Shown: positions 1-8,033 of the stretch, one piece after another
Layout: each line of letters starts with the position of its first letter
Numbering within the stretch: the first letter of the stretch is position 1
From: Paenibacillus mesophilus
GTDB lineage: Bacteria > Bacillota > Bacilli > Paenibacillales > NBRC-103111
Length of the DNA: 64,000 bases
NCBI RefSeq assembly: GCF_005938385.1
Contig: NZ_VCRA01000028.1
Span: 1-64,000, forward strand
Direction of reading: 5' to 3'
Program-made: the position numbers and the translations under genes
The notes under the pieces: generated by a model
Databases searched by the model: none
What the model saw: only the letters and a program-made list of their open reading frames with translations
Told to the model about the DNA's origin: nothing

Positions 1-31
1 TTCGTTCGATCTCTTCCGGACTCATTTTCAT
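1..31 (-). CDS. 5' end of an unidentified gene running off the window
   Basis: Only the first ten codons are present, read on the minus strand as MKMSPEEIER, so no function can be given. The start is supported by an AAAAGGGGACC ribosome binding site about 7 bases before ATG at 31. That site lies in the right arm of a long hairpin (36-105), which could control translation. A second in-frame ATG lies two codons further on. Confidence 0.5.
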   Translation of the reverse strand, partial: MKMSPEEIER

Positions 32-35
32 CAGT

Positions 36-105
36 GGTCCCCTTTTCCATTTGAACTCGGTTACCCATTATTAACCAAGTTTTCTACGTTTGAAAAGGGG
101 GGACC
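36..105 (-). promoter_or_regulatory. leader hairpin covering the ribosome binding site of the gene at 31
   Basis: GGTCCCCTTTTC (36-47) pairs with GAAAAGGGGGGACC (92-105), leaving a two-base bulge. A nested stem forms from AACT/AGTT (54-57/78-81) and GGTTA/TAACC (59-63/72-76). On the minus strand the 3' arm contains the AAAAGGGG ribosome binding site of the gene starting at 31. The pairing is visible in the sequence; a role in translation control is inference. Confidence 0.45.
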
Positions 106-161
106 TAAGTAGTAACACAAATGCGCACTATATCCGCCAAAACGCCGCCATTTCAGCAAAC

Positions 162-177
162 TAGTGTTCAAATGTAC
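162..177 (+). repeat. 16-bp motif TAGTGTKCAAATGTAC, copy 1
   Basis: TAGTGTTCAAATGTAC sits in the non-coding stretch between the gene leaving at 31 and the Nudix gene at 350. The flanks make it partly palindromic (AGTGT...ACACT). The same motif occurs three more times at 41708, 41759 and 41831. Apart from the leader hairpin and a weak promoter, nothing else is visible in 106-349. Confidence 0.45.
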
Positions 178-279
178 ACTAACTATTCCATTCGTGGAGG
201 GGGGGCCGATCCCGAGGGGGATTCGCTCGCCCGTATACGAGAATATCCGCTCCTGTTTCGCGGCAAGCGGGTCGCGACC

Positions 280-308
280 TTCTCAAACCGCCCGTCATTT
301 GGTACACT
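280..308 (+). promoter_or_regulatory. possible promoter of the Nudix gene
   Basis: TTCTCA (280-285) and TACACT (303-308) are 17 bases apart, about 40 bases before the GTG start at 350. Both boxes are weak matches to the sigma-A consensus, so this is a candidate only. Confidence 0.3.
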
Positions 309-349
309 AGGCTGAATGATAGCGGCAGTTATTCGAGGAGGCTGAGGCA

Positions 350-805
350 GTGGGGTACATAGAGGAGCTTAGAGCCGTTGTAGGGCATAGACCGTTAATT
401 TTGGTCGGGGCGGTAGTCGTCATCATGGATGAACGGAATCGCATCCTGCTCCAGCAGCGGGTTCATCCCCGCGGCAAATGGGCATTCCCCGGAGGCTTGA
501 TGGAGCTGGGGGAATCGGCCGAGGACACCGCCCGCAGGGAAGTGCTCGAGGAGACCGGCTTGGAAGTCGGCGAGCTGCGGCTCATCGACGTATTCTCCGG
601 TCCGCAATCGTTCATGACCGCTCCGAACGGCGACGAGTTTTATGCGGTGACGATCGCCTACAGCACCCGGGAAGTGCATGGCGACATGGTCATCGACTTG
701 TCGGAATCGATGGATTTCCGGTACTTCCCCTTGACCGAGCTGCCGGAGGAAATCGTGGGAAGCCATAAAATGATCTTGGACCGGTTTCTATCGCAACTTC
801 CATAA
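350..805 (+). CDS. Nudix hydrolase
   Basis: A 151-residue protein of the Nudix family, which hydrolyses nucleoside diphosphates linked to another group using a divalent metal. The Nudix box is complete at residues 49-71 (G, five residues, E, seven residues, REVLEETGL), so the enzyme should be active. The substrate cannot be read from sequence. It is a single-domain cytoplasmic protein of normal family length. The GTG start at 350 follows a GAGGAGG-like ribosome binding site at about 335-342. A weak promoter lies at 280-308 and the gene seems monocistronic: the next gene has its own strong promoter beginning 23 bases after the stop. Confidence 0.88.
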   Translation: MGYIEELRAVVGHRPLILVGAVVVIMDERNRILLQQRVHPRGKWAFPGGLMELGESAEDTARREVLEETGLEVGELRLIDVFSGPQSFMTAPNGDEFYAVTIAYSTREVHGDMVIDLSESMDFRYFPLTELPEEIVGSHKMILDRFLSQLP

Positions 806-827
806 GGTTTCCTACGAATATTATCTA

Positions 828-856
828 TTGACAAAATTTTATTTTTGTGGTATAAT
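828..856 (+). promoter_or_regulatory. strong sigma-A promoter of the MBL-fold gene
   Basis: Perfect consensus boxes TTGACA (828-833) and TATAAT (851-856) are separated by exactly 17 AT-rich bases. Transcription should begin near 863, giving a leader of about 90 nucleotides that is almost wholly taken up by the hairpin at 877-951. Confidence 0.85.
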
Positions 857-876
857 TAAAATTTATGTTATTTACA

Positions 877-951
877 AAAACCCTCCTATTTGTTAAGCTA
901 TGAAGCAGCTTCGAGCGAAGCCGATTCATAGCCGAACACTAGGAGGGTTTT
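877..951 (+). promoter_or_regulatory. leader hairpin sequestering the ribosome binding site of the MBL-fold gene
   Basis: AAAACCCTCCTA (877-888) is the exact complement of TAGGAGGGTTTT (940-951), which contains the AGGAGG ribosome binding site. Two further perfect stems nest inside: GCTATGAA/TTCATAGC (897-904/925-932) and GCTTCG/CGAAGC (908-913/916-921). Together they form one long interrupted hairpin ending three bases before the ATG at 954. The right arm also ends in TTTTCT, so premature termination is an alternative. A thermosensor, ligand switch or processing site would fit; the trigger is unknown. Confidence 0.7.
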
Positions 952-953
952 CT

Positions 954-1703
954 ATGCAAATCGCGAACGGAATAGCGGTGCTCCCCATTTCCGCAATCAT
1001 GATGGGAAGAACTGAAACGATCTATCCTGCGCTTCTATGGGACTCGCAGACGATGGTGCTAATAGATACGGGCTATCCCGGCCAAGCGGACAAGTTCCGC
1101 GATCAATTTGCCGTCGCCGGACCGGCCGGCAGGAAGCTGGGGCAGATCATCATCACCCATCAAGACTTGGACCATATCGGCTCGCTCCCTGCCCTGCTGG
1201 ACAGCGCCTCCGGTACAATCGAAGTATTGGCCGGCGCTATCGAGCAGCCTTACATTCAAGGCGAGAAGCCGCTGGTGAAAATCACGCCGGAAACGATCGC
1301 CAAGGCGATGGAATCGCTGCCGCCGGAAGTGCCGGAAGAATGGCGCCAAGCGTTCAAGCATACGCTGGAGCACCCGCCCCGCGCCAAGGTGGACCGGACG
1401 ATAGCCGGCGGTCAAGAACTGCCTTATTGCGGCGGCATTACGGTTATCGATACGCCGGGACATACTCCCGGGCATATCAGCTTGTACCATAAACCGAGCA
1501 AAACGCTGATCGCCGCAGACGCCATGATCGTGAATGACGGCCAACTATTCGGCCCGACGCCCGAGCACGCTTATGACATCGAGATGGCCCGACAATCGCT
1601 GCGCCAATTTCTCCGTTACGATATCGAGACCGTCATCTGTTACCATGGCGGGGTGTTCCGAGGCAGCGTCAACGAGCGAATCGCTCAAATCATCGGCGAA
1701 TAA
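954..1703 (+). CDS. MBL-fold metallo-hydrolase
   Basis: A 249-residue cytoplasmic metallo-beta-lactamase-fold hydrolase. The metal motif is THQDLDH (H69, D71, D73, H74), with D in place of the usual second histidine. Further expected ligands are in GHTPGH, the aspartate of AADAM and the histidine of YHGG. The fold is secure but the substrate is not known. The start is ATG 954, after AGGAGGG at 941-947; an in-frame ATG at 900 has no ribosome binding site and lies inside the leader hairpin. Transcription comes from the consensus promoter at 828-856, and translation is probably limited by the hairpin at 877-951. The gene converges with the acetyltransferase at 1784. Confidence 0.87.
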   Translation: MQIANGIAVLPISAIMMGRTETIYPALLWDSQTMVLIDTGYPGQADKFRDQFAVAGPAGRKLGQIIITHQDLDHIGSLPALLDSASGTIEVLAGAIEQPYIQGEKPLVKITPETIAKAMESLPPEVPEEWRQAFKHTLEHPPRAKVDRTIAGGQELPYCGGITVIDTPGHTPGHISLYHKPSKTLIAADAMIVNDGQLFGPTPEHAYDIEMARQSLRQFLRYDIETVICYHGGVFRGSVNERIAQIIGE

Positions 1704-1727
1704 CCCGGGTTCCGGCGAACATTCAAG

Positions 1728-1765
1728 AGCGGCATCCGCGATCGGCCGATCCGCAAGATGCCGCT
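1728..1765. terminator. hairpin between convergent genes, possible terminator
   Basis: AGCGGCATC (1728-1736) pairs perfectly with GATGCCGCT (1757-1765) around an inner palindrome GATCGGCCGATC (1739-1750). It lies between the stop codons of two convergent genes. There is no T run on either side, so termination is uncertain. Confidence 0.35.
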
Positions 1766-1783
1766 CCGTCTGCCACCCCGCCC

Positions 1784-2353
1784 TCATAGCAGATGCTTAA
1801 TTAGAGCGAGTGCTTCCTTCGTTTGATTCATGACGCCTCCTGGCTCCGGCTCGTCCAGCTCCAATTCGAAGCCGGCCCACCGGTACAGCTTGATCGCTTT
1901 ATGGCTCCACGTCTGGGTCGGAATGTACATGACGCAATCGCCCTCCAAGTCCACCATCAGCCGTACGCCCCTCGCTATGATCGCCTTGCCGAGGCCAAGC
2001 CCTTGATAGCTCGGCTTCACGGCTACCCAATGCATGAACGGATGACGGCGGCTGCCCGTATAATTCCACCAAGCCGTGAACGTAGCCACTTTCCTGCCGT
2101 CGTCGCGTTGGACGAATAAGGTTCTGCGTCTGACTTCGCTGTCATAAGGGACATAATGTTTGTTGAAGTAGTCCACCGCGTCTTCGACCTGATCGAATTC
2201 CAGCACCGACGCCTCGATCTCCCCCCAAGCTTCGGCGTCTCCGTCCCGGTACATCACGAAGGAGTAGCCTTCCGGCAAAGGCGCCTGCGGAATCGGGGTT
2301 CCCGCCGTCCTCTTCATAATGACTCTGTAGTAGTCCAAGCTTTTGTCCAGCAC
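1784..2353 (-). CDS. GNAT-family N-acetyltransferase
   Basis: A 189-residue protein with the GNAT acetyl-CoA-binding signature YQGLGLGKAI in its C-terminal half, followed by a typical WAGFELE beta-bulge region. GNAT enzymes transfer an acetyl group from acetyl-CoA to an amine; the acceptor cannot be predicted here. The start is GTG 2353 behind a modest AGAAGG site; an ATG 12 codons later lacks a site. It is separated from the other acetyltransferases upstream on the strand by about 230 bases in which I see no gene, so it may be transcribed alone. Confidence 0.8.
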   Translation of the reverse strand: MLDKSLDYYRVIMKRTAGTPIPQAPLPEGYSFVMYRDGDAEAWGEIEASVLEFDQVEDAVDYFNKHYVPYDSEVRRRTLFVQRDDGRKVATFTAWWNYTGSRRHPFMHWVAVKPSYQGLGLGKAIIARGVRLMVDLEGDCVMYIPTQTWSHKAIKLYRWAGFELELDEPEPGGVMNQTKEALALIKHLL

Positions 2354-2587
2354 GATAACCGCCTTCTTTCCGCTCGAATGCTAGTCTTCATGAAACGGAT
2401 GGGCCGCAACTGCCGCTTGATGCCTTTTCGCCGATACTGACCCTGTTCCGAACAACCGTAGCGCGACGCTGCCGGGCTTATCGCTCCTGATCCCCCTAGC
2501 CCGGACCGCGAATCCGGCCAACAATCCGGCACTTCGATTGCTCCTACGGCACGATATAGTCCAGCTGGCGCCAATCGAGCGCCCGTC

Positions 2588-3058
2588 CTAGGGAAGCCGT
2601 TTCACCATCGTTACGCTTTCGCCATCCAAACCGCTCTTGGAGTAACCCATTCTTTCATAGAAGCCGACCGCATCCGACCAATGATGGATCGTCTTCAGCA
2701 TGACACTCGAATATCCCCGTTGCGCCGCCATACGCTCCAGCGTCCCGAGAAGCAGGCTTGCGTAGCCGTTTCTCCTGAACTCTTTGCGCACCGACATGCG
2801 CACGATCCGCCCCGTCTCCGGGTCGACCTCCTTCAAGGCGCCGGTGCAAACGACCCGCTCCTCCAGCGTGCCGACGAGGAAAATATGCCCGGCCTCCACG
2901 TAGCTGTCCATAATATCGCGCAAATCCGGGTTCAGCGAGCGATCCAGAAATCCGAAATGCTCCTTCAGACCTTCGAGAATCATCTCTTCGGCTTCGGCCT
3001 GATTGCTTCTCTGAACCGGCCCGATCGTGATCGCGGCAGCCTTCCTCTCCTCCGCCAT
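2588..3058 (-). CDS. GNAT-family N-acetyltransferase
   Basis: A 156-residue GNAT protein. The acetyl-CoA loop is EFRRNGYASLLL and the C-terminal part has the usual FYERMGY segment. The start at ATG 3058 follows GAGGGGAT; this leaves 11 bases after the stop of the preceding gene, whereas the longer reading from 3103 would overlap it. It is the last gene of a likely minus-strand operon with the GNAT at 3070-3501 and the methyltransferase at 3521-4315. The substrate is unknown. Confidence 0.82.
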   Translation of the reverse strand: MAEERKAAAITIGPVQRSNQAEAEEMILEGLKEHFGFLDRSLNPDLRDIMDSYVEAGHIFLVGTLEERVVCTGALKEVDPETGRIVRMSVRKEFRRNGYASLLLGTLERMAAQRGYSSVMLKTIHHWSDAVGFYERMGYSKSGLDGESVTMVKRLP

Positions 3059-3069
3059 ACCGATCCCCC

Positions 3070-3501
3070 TCAGTCTTCCGTTTCCGTCGTATCGTACGTA
3101 CACTTGAATCGTTCGACTCCCGGGTATTTCTCCCCCAGGCTTTCGATCGTGAAGCCGATGCTCCTATAGAAGCCGACCGCTTCGTCGTCCGTCTCCGCAG
3201 CGATCCACCGCGGATGTTTCAGCTCGATCAGTCCCAGGACGAGGTCTCTTCCGTACCCCTTGCCCCGATAATCGGGCCGCACCGCGATGTGCTTGATTAC
3301 CAGACCGCCTGCATCGTCCATAGTAAATCCGGCTAACGCTACGACGGCACCTTCCTCTTCCGTACCGTATAATTCGTGACCGGCACCCGATTCATACGTC
3401 CGGATCGCTTCTTCTATCCGTTCGGGGTCCGGGAATACGGATTGGCCTAACAATTCCGCAACGGCGTCGTCGCGCAATTTGGAGTGAATATCGATTAGCA
3501 T
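3070..3501 (-). CDS. GNAT-family N-acetyltransferase
   Basis: A 143-residue GNAT protein with the acetyl-CoA-binding loop DYRGKGYGRDL and a C-terminal FYRSIGF segment. I chose ATG 3501 because GGAGG lies five bases before it; an in-frame ATG at 3513 is also possible. It lies between the methyltransferase and another GNAT gene, with 11-19 base gaps, so the three are probably co-transcribed. The family is secure and the substrate unknown. Confidence 0.82.
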   Translation of the reverse strand: MLIDIHSKLRDDAVAELLGQSVFPDPERIEEAIRTYESGAGHELYGTEEEGAVVALAGFTMDDAGGLVIKHIAVRPDYRGKGYGRDLVLGLIELKHPRWIAAETDDEAVGFYRSIGFTIESLGEKYPGVERFKCTYDTTETED

Positions 3502-3520
3502 GGGAGCCTCCATTCTTCTT

Positions 3521-4315
3521 TCACGCTTTCTTGAACCGCAGCACGATCACGGGAGGGATTTCGTCCCACTCGAACTTGCCGCCGCCGCTTTCTTCTTTAC
3601 GGAAAGTCGGCTCCTCCATTCCGTCCAGCACGAGGCCGTGCGAACAAAATAAAGCGATATAGGCCGTTAAAGGCCGGTGGAACATATAATGCGGCACGGG
3701 CTGGCCCTTGATGCCGATGCTTTCATAAGAGCCCGGCGTCGTATACTGTGAAATGTGGATGACGCTTCGCGATAGGAGCGCTCCATCGCGGTCTTCCGTC
3801 TCGTAAGCTTTTCTCGTGCCGGGAGGCTGGAAGCAGGGGTGGGGGATGGAGAATACGAACACGCCATCCGGCTTCAGACAGTCACCTAGGGATTGGGCCA
3901 AAGGCGCAATGTCGGCGATGTCCATGAGCGCCATATTCGACACCGCGCTGTCGAACGGCCCCTCCGCCTTCACCCCGTCCAAATCGTCGCGGTTCGTCGC
4001 ATCGACCACCTTGTATTCGATGCGGTCCGCATAAGCTTGAGACCGCTGCCTGGCCCGCTCGATCATCGTAGGACTGTAATCGAACGCCACGACGTTAGCC
4101 CCGAGCTCGACAAGCCTTCTGGAAAAATTCCCGTTGCCGCAGGCGATATCCAGCACGATATGGCCTTCTTGTACGTTCAGCAGCCGCTCGGTGGCCGGTC
4201 GGATCAGCTCGCGATGCCAGCGATTGCTTTTATCCCCCATATAGTCATCCCAAAATCCGGCGTTGTCCTCCCACCTCGATTTCGAAGCTTCGTTCAAATG
4301 GCTCCATTCGTCCAT
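3521..4315 (-). CDS. class I SAM-dependent methyltransferase
   Basis: A 264-residue cytoplasmic methyltransferase with SAM-binding motif I (VLDIACGNGNFSR, residues 54-66), an acidic end of beta-2 (AFDYS) and a C-terminal beta-strand region rich in prolines. These are features of the Rossmann-like methyltransferases that act on small molecules. The acceptor is not identifiable. The start is ATG 4315, preceded by AAAGGGGAG; a longer open reading to 4417 lacks a site. It is the first gene of the GNAT/methyltransferase operon. Confidence 0.85.
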   Translation of the reverse strand: MDEWSHLNEASKSRWEDNAGFWDDYMGDKSNRWHRELIRPATERLLNVQEGHIVLDIACGNGNFSRRLVELGANVVAFDYSPTMIERARQRSQAYADRIEYKVVDATNRDDLDGVKAEGPFDSAVSNMALMDIADIAPLAQSLGDCLKPDGVFVFSIPHPCFQPPGTRKAYETEDRDGALLSRSVIHISQYTTPGSYESIGIKGQPVPHYMFHRPLTAYIALFCSHGLVLDGMEEPTFRKEESGGGKFEWDEIPPVIVLRFKKA

Positions 4316-4420
4316 CGGTATCTCCCCTTTCGCTCTCACCGACATAGTCCTTCGTCTTATTAATACATTCGCGCAAGAGCCGCTTTTTCCTTGTTTCCGT
4401 GCCTGTCCCGGCAACAAGAA

Positions 4421-4450
4421 CCCCCCTTACAGCCGCTGCTATAAGGGGGG
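4421..4450 (-). terminator. terminator after the beta-helix gene of module A
   Basis: CCCCCCTTACAGC (4421-4433) and GCTATAAGGGGGG (4438-4450) form a 13-bp stem with one mismatch and a four-base loop, 22 bases after the stop at 4473. On the minus strand it is followed by TTCTTGTT, a weak T tract. Confidence 0.7.
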
Positions 4451-4472
4451 CGATGCGTTATACCGGCCGCCG

Positions 4473-6419
4473 CTATCCGACCTGCACGCCTATGCGGACA
4501 TCGGCACCGGTGCCGCCGGCCTGGGAAAGCTTAATCTTGAATACGAGATTCGCCGCATCCGCGGCTTGAAGCCGAATATACTCGATTTGGCCGTCCCATG
4601 TCGCGGACCTATCTTCGACGCTCCATGACACTTCGCGGAAATCGGGCTGGTAAATCAAACGGTGCGGCACCGTAATCGTCTGCTCCGCGACATCGGACAT
4701 ATCGAACGTGAAATAGACCCGGGAACGCGTTCCGTAAGGGGCATTGCTCCATGCGGCGCTGATGTCCCAATGCTGCGCCCGGTTTTGCACGTCGGGCCTG
4801 CTGCCGGCAAACAACGGCTTCGGTGACGAATTGTTCAACACGAGCCGGATGCTTTCGCAGGTAGGGGTTCCGGTCGATGTAAAACCGATAGCGGCCTCAT
4901 TCACCGTTCCGGAGATACAGTTGCCCCTGTTGACGTTGCCGCTGCCGGCGTCGCGGACAAGCCCCGAGCCGTTCGTCACATCGCGCACGTTCAGTTCGAT
5001 AGAGGACGTAACCGCCCGGACGACGACCGCATCGCCGTTGATGCGGTGTGCGTTGACGCGGACCGTCTGATTGACGCCTTCGATCACGGCAGCGCTGCCT
5101 GCGTAATACGCTCCCGTTGCCGCATTCGCGTAGCCCCGGCTCGTCAAGTGGACCGTGTTGTAGGCGCCGCTTACTTTCAGCGAAGGCCAGCCGTCCTGGC
5201 TCGGCCCGTTGCGCTGCACGTGCAGGCCGGAAATCTGCATCCCCCACGACGATTCGCACAAGCAGCCTTCGAGCGGGGGCAGCGGGGGAGAGCCGGAGAT
5301 CGAGGCTTTGTACTCCGGAGGAATTCTCCCGTTCGCATGAACCTCCAGTATCGAGACGACGCCCCAAGCCCCATCCTGGAAGCGGGCGCCTCCGCGGTTA
5401 TTTTCGCTGACGAGATGCTCCGCCTTGATTCTGCACACGCCCCGGGTCCGAATGCCGTAGCCGTAGTAGACGCCGTAAATGTGGACGAAGCCCAGCTCGC
5501 AATGGCCGTCATATGGACTCGTCTCATCGAGCACGACTCCGTCCAGCGTATCGCCGGCGAACAGCGAAGACGTTCTGCTTGCGATCGCGTAGTAGTCCGG
5601 CCTCGGCTTGACCCCGACTACGCCGAAGACGATTTTGTCCAATACGATGTCGCCGGGTCCGCGAAACACGACGGCCTCCTCCCCCGATATTCTCCCGTGC
5701 AGCTCTACCGTCGAATACCGCTCGAACTGCTGGCCCGGGTCGCCCATACATTCGCTGTACAGGGCGTGGGTGGCGATATTGTACACTTCCGCATTGATCT
5801 GGTATCCCCATCCGTATATGGCGATGGCGGAGCCTTGCGTATTGTTGCAGCTGTTATCATCCTCTCTCCAGCCCTTCGCCATATAATTGCCTTCAATCGT
5901 CAAATGCTCGATCCCGAAATATCTCGGGGCGAGCGCCGCCCCGTTCGGGTTGCCTTTCAGCATGTCGAAATCTTTCGTCCGGAATACGTCGCAGTTGGAG
6001 CCGGCCTTCAGCCGGATGACCGTATTGCCTTTGCCTGAGCCATGCACATAATTGCCGGTATCCAGGATGAGGGGAGACGATATCTCGAACACGCCGCACG
6101 AAAATAGGATGGCGCATTTGTTGCCGAGCGCGGTATTGATCGCGGTTGTGCAGTCATAGGACGACGTTCCCGTGATGATGCCGGCACGCTCCTCCGGCGG
6201 AATGTAGTCCATGACATTCACGAACCCGCCCGTGCTGCAGCCGTCGCCTGCACTGGAGCCGGGTCCGCCATACGTATGGCGGGTGACGGTGGATCGCCCG
6301 CTCTCGGCCCCCATCGCCGCTTGCCCGAGTATGACCCCCGCCGCCAGCGCGGTCCCGGCCGCACCCATTTGCACAAGCAGTCCTCTTCTGCTGATTTTGT
6401 TGTCCGATTGATCCGACAT
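4473..6419 (-). CDS. Tat-type secreted right-handed beta-helix protein (pectate-lyase-like fold)
   Basis: A 648-residue exported protein. The N-terminus has a twin-arginine-like signal (SRRGLL, residues 10-15, then a long Ala/Gly-rich hydrophobic stretch), very similar to that of the paralogue at 39425-41506. The body starts with a pectate-lyase-3-type segment (MDYIP...TTAINTAL) and continues as many short beta-strand turns typical of parallel beta-helices. No catalytic residues can be assigned. The last 100 residues are a separate beta-rich domain. ATG 6419 is preferred over ATG 6431 because it matches the paralogue's start and leaves room for AAAGGA. It lies 27 bases behind the SBP gene at 6447, so the two are probably one operon. 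Confidence 0.8.
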   Translation of the reverse strand: MSDQSDNKISRRGLLVQMGAAGTALAAGVILGQAAMGAESGRSTVTRHTYGGPGSSAGDGCSTGGFVNVMDYIPPEERAGIITGTSSYDCTTAINTALGNKCAILFSCGVFEISSPLILDTGNYVHGSGKGNTVIRLKAGSNCDVFRTKDFDMLKGNPNGAALAPRYFGIEHLTIEGNYMAKGWREDDNSCNNTQGSAIAIYGWGYQINAEVYNIATHALYSECMGDPGQQFERYSTVELHGRISGEEAVVFRGPGDIVLDKIVFGVVGVKPRPDYYAIASRTSSLFAGDTLDGVVLDETSPYDGHCELGFVHIYGVYYGYGIRTRGVCRIKAEHLVSENNRGGARFQDGAWGVVSILEVHANGRIPPEYKASISGSPPLPPLEGCLCESSWGMQISGLHVQRNGPSQDGWPSLKVSGAYNTVHLTSRGYANAATGAYYAGSAAVIEGVNQTVRVNAHRINGDAVVVRAVTSSIELNVRDVTNGSGLVRDAGSGNVNRGNCISGTVNEAAIGFTSTGTPTCESIRLVLNNSSPKPLFAGSRPDVQNRAQHWDISAAWSNAPYGTRSRVYFTFDMSDVAEQTITVPHRLIYQPDFREVSWSVEDRSATWDGQIEYIRLQAADAANLVFKIKLSQAGGTGADVRIGVQVG

Positions 6420-6446
6420 GCGCTGCACCATCCTTTCCCTGTCCTT

Positions 6447-7775
6447 TTATTTTTTATCGGCTTCGATCAGTTTATTGATTTCTTCATCCGCTTTTCGGAG
6501 CGCCGAATTTAAGTCCATCTTTCCTCCAATATACTCGTTCATATATTTCGTAACCGTATTGAGGGAAGCGGTATCATATCGGCTCCGGGAATAAGGTTTA
6601 GCTTCTTTCATCTTGTAGATCGCGGCTAACACATCTTTAGGAATTTGATTCACGATTGCGGAATCCTCGTAAATATGACTCCTGAGCTCCGGCTTATTCA
6701 CGCTCGGTACCATGCCATCCTTAGCCATTTCTATTTGTCCTTCGTCCGACAGCAAGGTCATCATGACCTGCAGAGCAAATTCCGGGTATTTATTCATTTT
6801 CGTAATCATAAATCCGCCGGAAATACCGGAGGGTCCTACTCCCGGGGCTTCTTTGAAAGCAGGATAGGTCGTTGCTCCCCAATTTAATCCGCTCTTCACT
6901 GCATCTTCGAATAGCTTGTCTTGCGCCAACAACAGAAAGTGAGGAAACATCGCCAAGTTTTTGGTTTTTAAGAAATCATTTACGCCATTGCTGAATTTCG
7001 CGCCACTCGGATAATTACCTGGAATATCGTAGACTTCCTTCCATTTCTCGAACATTTTCTTCCAACCGTCATTCGAGACGATAGCCGCTCTTCCTGATTT
7101 GGGGTCGACATAGGACAAAGATAATTGCGTCGCCATGCGGTTGATGATCGTACCCGTCGACATCCCCATATAATTGACTCCTGCGTCGGTGCGGGATAGC
7201 TTTTTGGCTAATTGTATATTATCATCCCACGTATTGCCGACCGCCGGATACGGCACACCGAACCGATCAAAAATATCCTTATTGTAAAACAGCACCAACG
7301 GAGGCGTCAGATTCGTTGGAAGCATAAACAGCTTCCCGTTATAGGAACGAATACCTTCGATCGTTTGCTGATCTAAGTTGCTGATGTTTAAGTTTAGTTT
7401 TTTAATAATGGGATCGAGATCAATAGGAAAGTCGAGATCAAGCAGTATGGGGGTATTGGTGGTAGCTTCGTCGATAATATCCGGAAGGTCGCCGGCAGAG
7501 ATCATGTCTTGAAGCGTTTTCTCGTTGTTTTTGTAGCTGGACATTTGTTCTAATGTAACATTCGGATATTTCGTACGGATCACTTTGTTTACTCTTGCAA
7601 AACTTTCTTTTGTCCTGTTCGAAGCGACTTTAAAAGTAATGGGGCCTTGAGGAACTTCCACCTTCACCGGCTGCGATGCCTCTGATTTTTTCTCTTCCTT
7701 CACAGAAGCACATCCGGATACGAATGAAACGACGCTTGCCGCCGTTACTGTCAACACGATCTTTTTTGTAAACAT
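6447..7775 (-). CDS. extracellular solute-binding lipoprotein (ABC sugar type, family 1)
   Basis: A 442-residue lipoprotein whose signal peptide ends in VSGC (Cys22). The body has family-1 SBP features such as LFYNKDIFDRFGVPYP and TWDDNIQLAKKL. Such proteins bind oligosaccharides outside the membrane and deliver them to an ABC permease or to a receptor. ATG 7775 follows AAAGGGAGG; a longer open reading to 7871 is not needed. It is homologous to the SBPs at 36718, 38058 and 49797. No permease gene is nearby: the next gene downstream is a beta-helix protein and the next upstream another SBP. Confidence 0.88.
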   Translation of the reverse strand: MFTKKIVLTVTAASVVSFVSGCASVKEEKKSEASQPVKVEVPQGPITFKVASNRTKESFARVNKVIRTKYPNVTLEQMSSYKNNEKTLQDMISAGDLPDIIDEATTNTPILLDLDFPIDLDPIIKKLNLNISNLDQQTIEGIRSYNGKLFMLPTNLTPPLVLFYNKDIFDRFGVPYPAVGNTWDDNIQLAKKLSRTDAGVNYMGMSTGTIINRMATQLSLSYVDPKSGRAAIVSNDGWKKMFEKWKEVYDIPGNYPSGAKFSNGVNDFLKTKNLAMFPHFLLLAQDKLFEDAVKSGLNWGATTYPAFKEAPGVGPSGISGGFMITKMNKYPEFALQVMMTLLSDEGQIEMAKDGMVPSVNKPELRSHIYEDSAIVNQIPKDVLAAIYKMKEAKPYSRSRYDTASLNTVTKYMNEYIGGKMDLNSALRKADEEINKLIEADKK

Positions 7776-8033
7776 ACTTATATCCTCCCTTTCTGATTGT
7801 CGCCATGCCAGCTTATTGAACAAATCCGTAAAATAGCGTCGCGCTTCACTTGAAAAACGCCTCGAATCCACGGTCGTGAATGATCCAACTTACAACTTCA
7901 TTTTGTAATTTAAGTATATATTTGTAAATTAACGGCGTGGAGTTCCCTTCTCCTGCCGGAGATACCGTCCTAACGGCGGGATTTCTACTGTCGTCCCGCC
8001 GGTAGTCGTTCGCCAGCCCCGTTTCCTGATGAA

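Noticed and set aside
121..315. 64-codon open frame before the Nudix gene
   Set aside because: No ribosome binding site, odd composition, and it covers the candidate promoter and a repeated motif.
900..953. In-frame ATG at 900 as the start of the MBL-fold protein
   Set aside because: It has no ribosome binding site and lies within the leader hairpin; AGGAGGG precedes ATG 954.
7974..8001. Inverted repeat CGGCGGGA/TCCCGCCG between the two SBP genes as a terminator
   Set aside because: No T tract on either strand and a 12-base loop; too weak to call.
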